Assembly (NCBI GenBank): GCA_963678675.1 | Contig: OY783198.1 | Location: forward strand, 14,368,311 to 14,432,310 | DNA length: 64,000 nucleotides | Origin: Xiphydria camelus | Lineage: Eukaryota > Arthropoda > Insecta > Hymenoptera > Xiphydriidae | Direction of reading: 5' to 3' | In this document: positions 61,431 to 64,000 of the stretch, piece by piece | How positions within the stretch are numbered: the stretch's first letter is position 1 | Layout of the letters: each line of letters opens with the position of its first letter | Notes under the pieces: generated by a model | Seen by the model: the letters and a program-made list of their open reading frames with translations, nothing else | What the model was told of the DNA's origin: nothing | The model's database searches: none | Position numbers and translations under genes: made by a program

Positions 61431-61874
61431 CCACTTTACAGTTTCAAGAAAAGTCTCAGTTTTTAAGTTATAATTTCTCTGAAACTATATGGCTCAGCAC
61501 TTCCAGTTTTTGTGAACATAATCCTACAATATCATTTTATTCGCCGTTAGTTTTTCTTTAACATTGTAAGATTGGTTCTGTAGTTATAACTCAAAACGTC
61601 ACTGAGGTACCGTCCTTCTACATGTTAGCCATTGAAAGTCAGTGTAGAAAATGCTACTTTGAATTAACATTTTCTTTTAAACTACATGGCTCAGCGTTTT
61701 GAAATTTTGGGAATCGATGGGTAATATTTCAGTCTTTTGATTGGCAAAATTCCATGAGATTCGTAAGAAAAACGCAAAACCATAGAAATACCTTAAAATT
61801 GGTAATTGCGACTGCCGAGAAAGAATGTTAATATTTTTATTCACAATCTACTGCTTCTTGACTTTTGCGGTATA
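61431..61874. other. No gene seen
   Basis: AT-rich. Two stretches (61470-61510 and 61670-61700) share TTTCT.T.AAACTA.ATGGCTCAGC, an old direct repeat. Confidence 0.35.
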
Positions 61875-62594
61875 CAGGGTCCATTATAAAAGTAATGCGC
61901 ATTTTCTGAGAAAAATAGATTTATTGATCGCGTACCGGTACAAATGCTTAAAATTCTTCAAAACACTCTCCCCCAGCATCAGTACACTTGCGGAGATGTG
62001 TCTGCCATGCATGGAAGGCACCCTGAAATTCCTCAACGGGAATGTCTCTTAGGAACGTTGTAACACGCTTTTAGATGTTTTCCATGGATTCCCAAAATGC
62101 TTTCCTTTCAGCTCTCTCTTCAGTCGGGGAAACAAAAAAAAAGTCGCACAGAGCCAAGTCGGAACTGTAAGGGGGCTGGGGGACCACTGGGGTGTTGCTC
62201 TCGGCCAGGAAGTTGGTAACGATGAAGGCCGTGTGACTGGGGGCATTGTCATGATGGAGCTTGACCGTGTCTTTGATGTCAACCCTCACGCGCGCGACCT
62301 GGCGTTTCAATCTCTTGAGCACCTCCAGGTAAAAGGCTGAATTGACAGTTTCTCCCTGCGGTACAAACTCAAAATGGACGATTCCTCGGGCGCTCCATTG
62401 CACCGTGTTACAAAGTCGAAAAACACACTTCACGCGGAGGCACTTCTTTCCACTCAGACTGCTCGGAACAAACTGGCGACCGGCTGTATTGGAAGGGCAG
62501 ACCCTCCACCACATTTCCCGACCCGTTTTACCCCGTTGCGATGGATAGTCGCGTTACAATAAAATCATGCGCATTACTTTCATAATGGACCCTG
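61875..62594 (-). mobile_element. Mariner element, internally deleted
   Basis: TA at 61873-61874 and 62595-62596; TIRs of about 30 bp starting CAGGGTCCATTAT. At 720 bp it is about half the usual 1.3 kb mariner length. Confidence 0.85.
62071..62514 (-). pseudogene. Mariner transposase, C-terminal half
   Basis: Retains TVQWSARGIVHFEFVPQG, the second catalytic Asp in HHDNAPSHT, and the third in YSSDLALCDFFF. The frame continues past 62071 in another phase toward the C terminus (the FQGAFHAWQTHL-like stretch near 61995-62030). The HTH and first catalytic Asp are lost. Cannot be active. Confidence 0.8.
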
Positions 62595-63218
62595 TATGTT
62601 AGATCATTATCTTGTTGAAAGATGGTCTTTCGCCAAATTAAATGGTCCGCGCTTCGAACAGCATCATTTCTTCTAATGTATGTGTAACTTATTCCGTTCA
62701 CACATTTCTCATATATAATTTGCCAGAATTAATTAATTACCGCAACGGCACGGGTATACTTTCAGACCCTCGTTTCAGTTAGTCAACCAACACTGAGCAC
62801 GACACGAAGTGAACTATAGGTACTATTCTCACGGTTACAATGTTTACATCCTATCGGGTACTGTACCTCGAACGACGGCTATTTTAGATTATTTTTAGGA
62901 TACCGGTATTCGGCTCAACATACGGTGCTTGAAATGGCAGATATCGCGTGACGCGCAACTTATGGAATCGTAATACTCTTGATTGAATAGACTCGATTCG
63001 AAATATAAAAAAAATTATCGAGTTCTTATTACGAATAAGTTTCAAACATCGTTGGATAGTTTTCGATCGAATCATAAGATTCCAGGTCGGGGTAAAATTT
63101 GCGTTTTAGGGACGGTTAATGTAATAGAGTTAAAGAATGAATTTTCTGGGTTGGGTTGTATTGTTGATCATGTGATCGAAATACGATTCTTTTAAGTTTC
63201 GAATGGTTAATTCGGTTT

Positions 63219-63345
63219 TTAACACGTTTACGCCGGCGTGTACCACCGGTGGTACACACAATATTTATTTTGTTATACTTACTGCTTGGACAACGCCGCT
63301 CCACGGTGGAGACACTAAATTCAGGCCCTGTCGCGAACGTGTTAA
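63219..63345. mobile_element. 119 bp TTAA-flanked MITE (piggyBac type)
   Basis: TTAA at 63219-63222 and 63342-63345; ends CACGTTTACG / CGCGAACGTG, with a central ACCACCGGTGGT palindrome. Non-coding. Confidence 0.7.
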
Positions 63346-63427
63346 GCAATTTTTTTCGCAGATTCGAAAAATATGAGCAGAATCGTTTACCCCGTGTTTT
63401 TTCATTTTTCTTTTTCGGTCTTATTTA

Positions 63428-63762
63428 AGAGGCCGACACACAACGTCTGGAAATACCCGAAAAATTGTCGCGGCTGTAAAGATATATTTCCAACATAGTG
63501 CATAAGAACCTTTTGTATTTTCGCCACCACACTTAAAAAACATAAATCTAGGGCCCTATAGAAAAATAAATAAATTTCTGAGGTCGCCGATTGATTACAA
63601 CAAAGAAATTTATTAATTTTTTTCTATAGGGCCCTAGGTTTATGTTTTTTAAGTATGGCGGCGAAAATACAAAAGATTCTTATGCACCATGTTGGAAATA
63701 TATCTTTATAGCCGCGACAATTTTTCGGGCATTTCCAGACGGTGTGTGTCGGCCTCTTATAA
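63428..63762. mobile_element. Foldback element of 335 bp
   Basis: AGAGGCCGACACACA and mirrored TGTGTGTCGGCCTCT; inner arms ATTTTCGCC.CCA, AAACATAAA.CTAGGGCCC. Arms about 130 bp, centre near 63595. Confidence 0.85.
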
Positions 63763-63785
63763 GCTGGAATTTAAAAATGCAGCTG

Positions 63786-63977
63786 CTTAGAGTGCTTAAG
63801 GCCATCAGACACAAAATCCCTTAAGGCCGTAAGGCGTAAGCGTAAGCGAATAGACCAACCAGGATCAAGTATTCCGTTGTCCGTAACCCCACCACAACGG
63901 AATACTTGATCCTGATTGGTCTATTCGCTTACGCTTACGTCTTACGGCCTTACGGAATGTTGTGTGTGATGGCCTTT
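63786..63977. mobile_element. Hairpin MITE with the CAATCAGGA core
   Basis: Outer AAGGCCATCAGACACAAAAT and mirrored ATGTTGTGTGTGATGGCCTT; then GGCCGTAAGGCGTAAGCGTA and the core AGACCAACCAGGATCAAGTA, loop CCGTAACCCCACC. Outer arms differ from the other four copies. Confidence 0.8.
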
Positions 63978-64000
63978 ACCAGCAAGGACACAAAATATGA

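Overview
This is a 64 kb piece of an AT-rich animal nuclear genome, almost certainly an insect and possibly a hymenopteran such as an ant (inference from the transposon families, GT-AG introns and general texture; no marker settles it). Host genes are sparse: the last three exons of an ABC transporter of the ABCC/MRP type (588-3046, +) and the last two exons of a polyglutamine protein (56302-56985, -). A third gene-like stretch, the 3' exons of an ethanolamine kinase (47236-47869, +), lies inside a transposon-like inverted repeat. Nearly everything else is mobile DNA, often nested.

Layout. 0.6-3 kb: ABCC gene with two nested transposons in its last intron. 4.2-6.4 kb: a foldback MITE, then a broken THAP-domain gene (+) tail-to-tail with a SWIM-finger/YqaJ-type nuclease gene (-). 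8.8-12.5 kb: a DNA transposon with about 380 bp terminal inverted repeats (TIRs) and a decayed multi-frame gene. 12.5-16 kb: a palindromic composite with a broken mariner-like transposase and an inverted partial copy. 16.8-22.5 kb: foldback elements, MITEs and an array of GGGGACTGTCC-type repeats. 22.6-34.1 kb: a BEL/Pao retrotransposon (-) split by an 8.3 kb TTAA-flanked element. 35.1-39.3 kb: a Gypsy-type retrotransposon (+) split by a TTAA element that is itself split by a second TTAA element. 39.4-42.9 kb: a chain of TIR elements. 43.0-49.6 kb: a TA-flanked element carrying the ethanolamine kinase exons, with several later insertions. 50.1-52.3 kb: a second Gypsy-type copy (-). 53-64 kb: MITEs, foldbacks, a palindrome with two tRNA-like sequences, and a short mariner.

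The most interesting object is the 8.3 kb element at 23529-31848. It has near-perfect 24 bp TIRs, TTAA on both sides, and sits inside the BEL/Pao pol gene. It encodes no DDE transposase that I recognise. It carries one gene split over two overlapping reading frames: zinc-finger-like motifs, then a FEN1/XPG (PIN-like) nuclease domain, then a tesmin/TSO1 CXC motif. Two short coding-poor TTAA elements (1614-2335 and 37457-38753) share its GGGG ends and a subterminal block (AAACGCGTTTTTCTC). All three also have, about 110 bp after that block, an inverted repeat with a 111-122 nt loop whose stem sequence differs in each copy. I read these as one transposon family with an autonomous-type member and two MITE-like members.

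Retrotransposon and transposase genes here carry stops, frameshifts and internal deletions and are described as broken. The identity of several families is from memory, without database searches.
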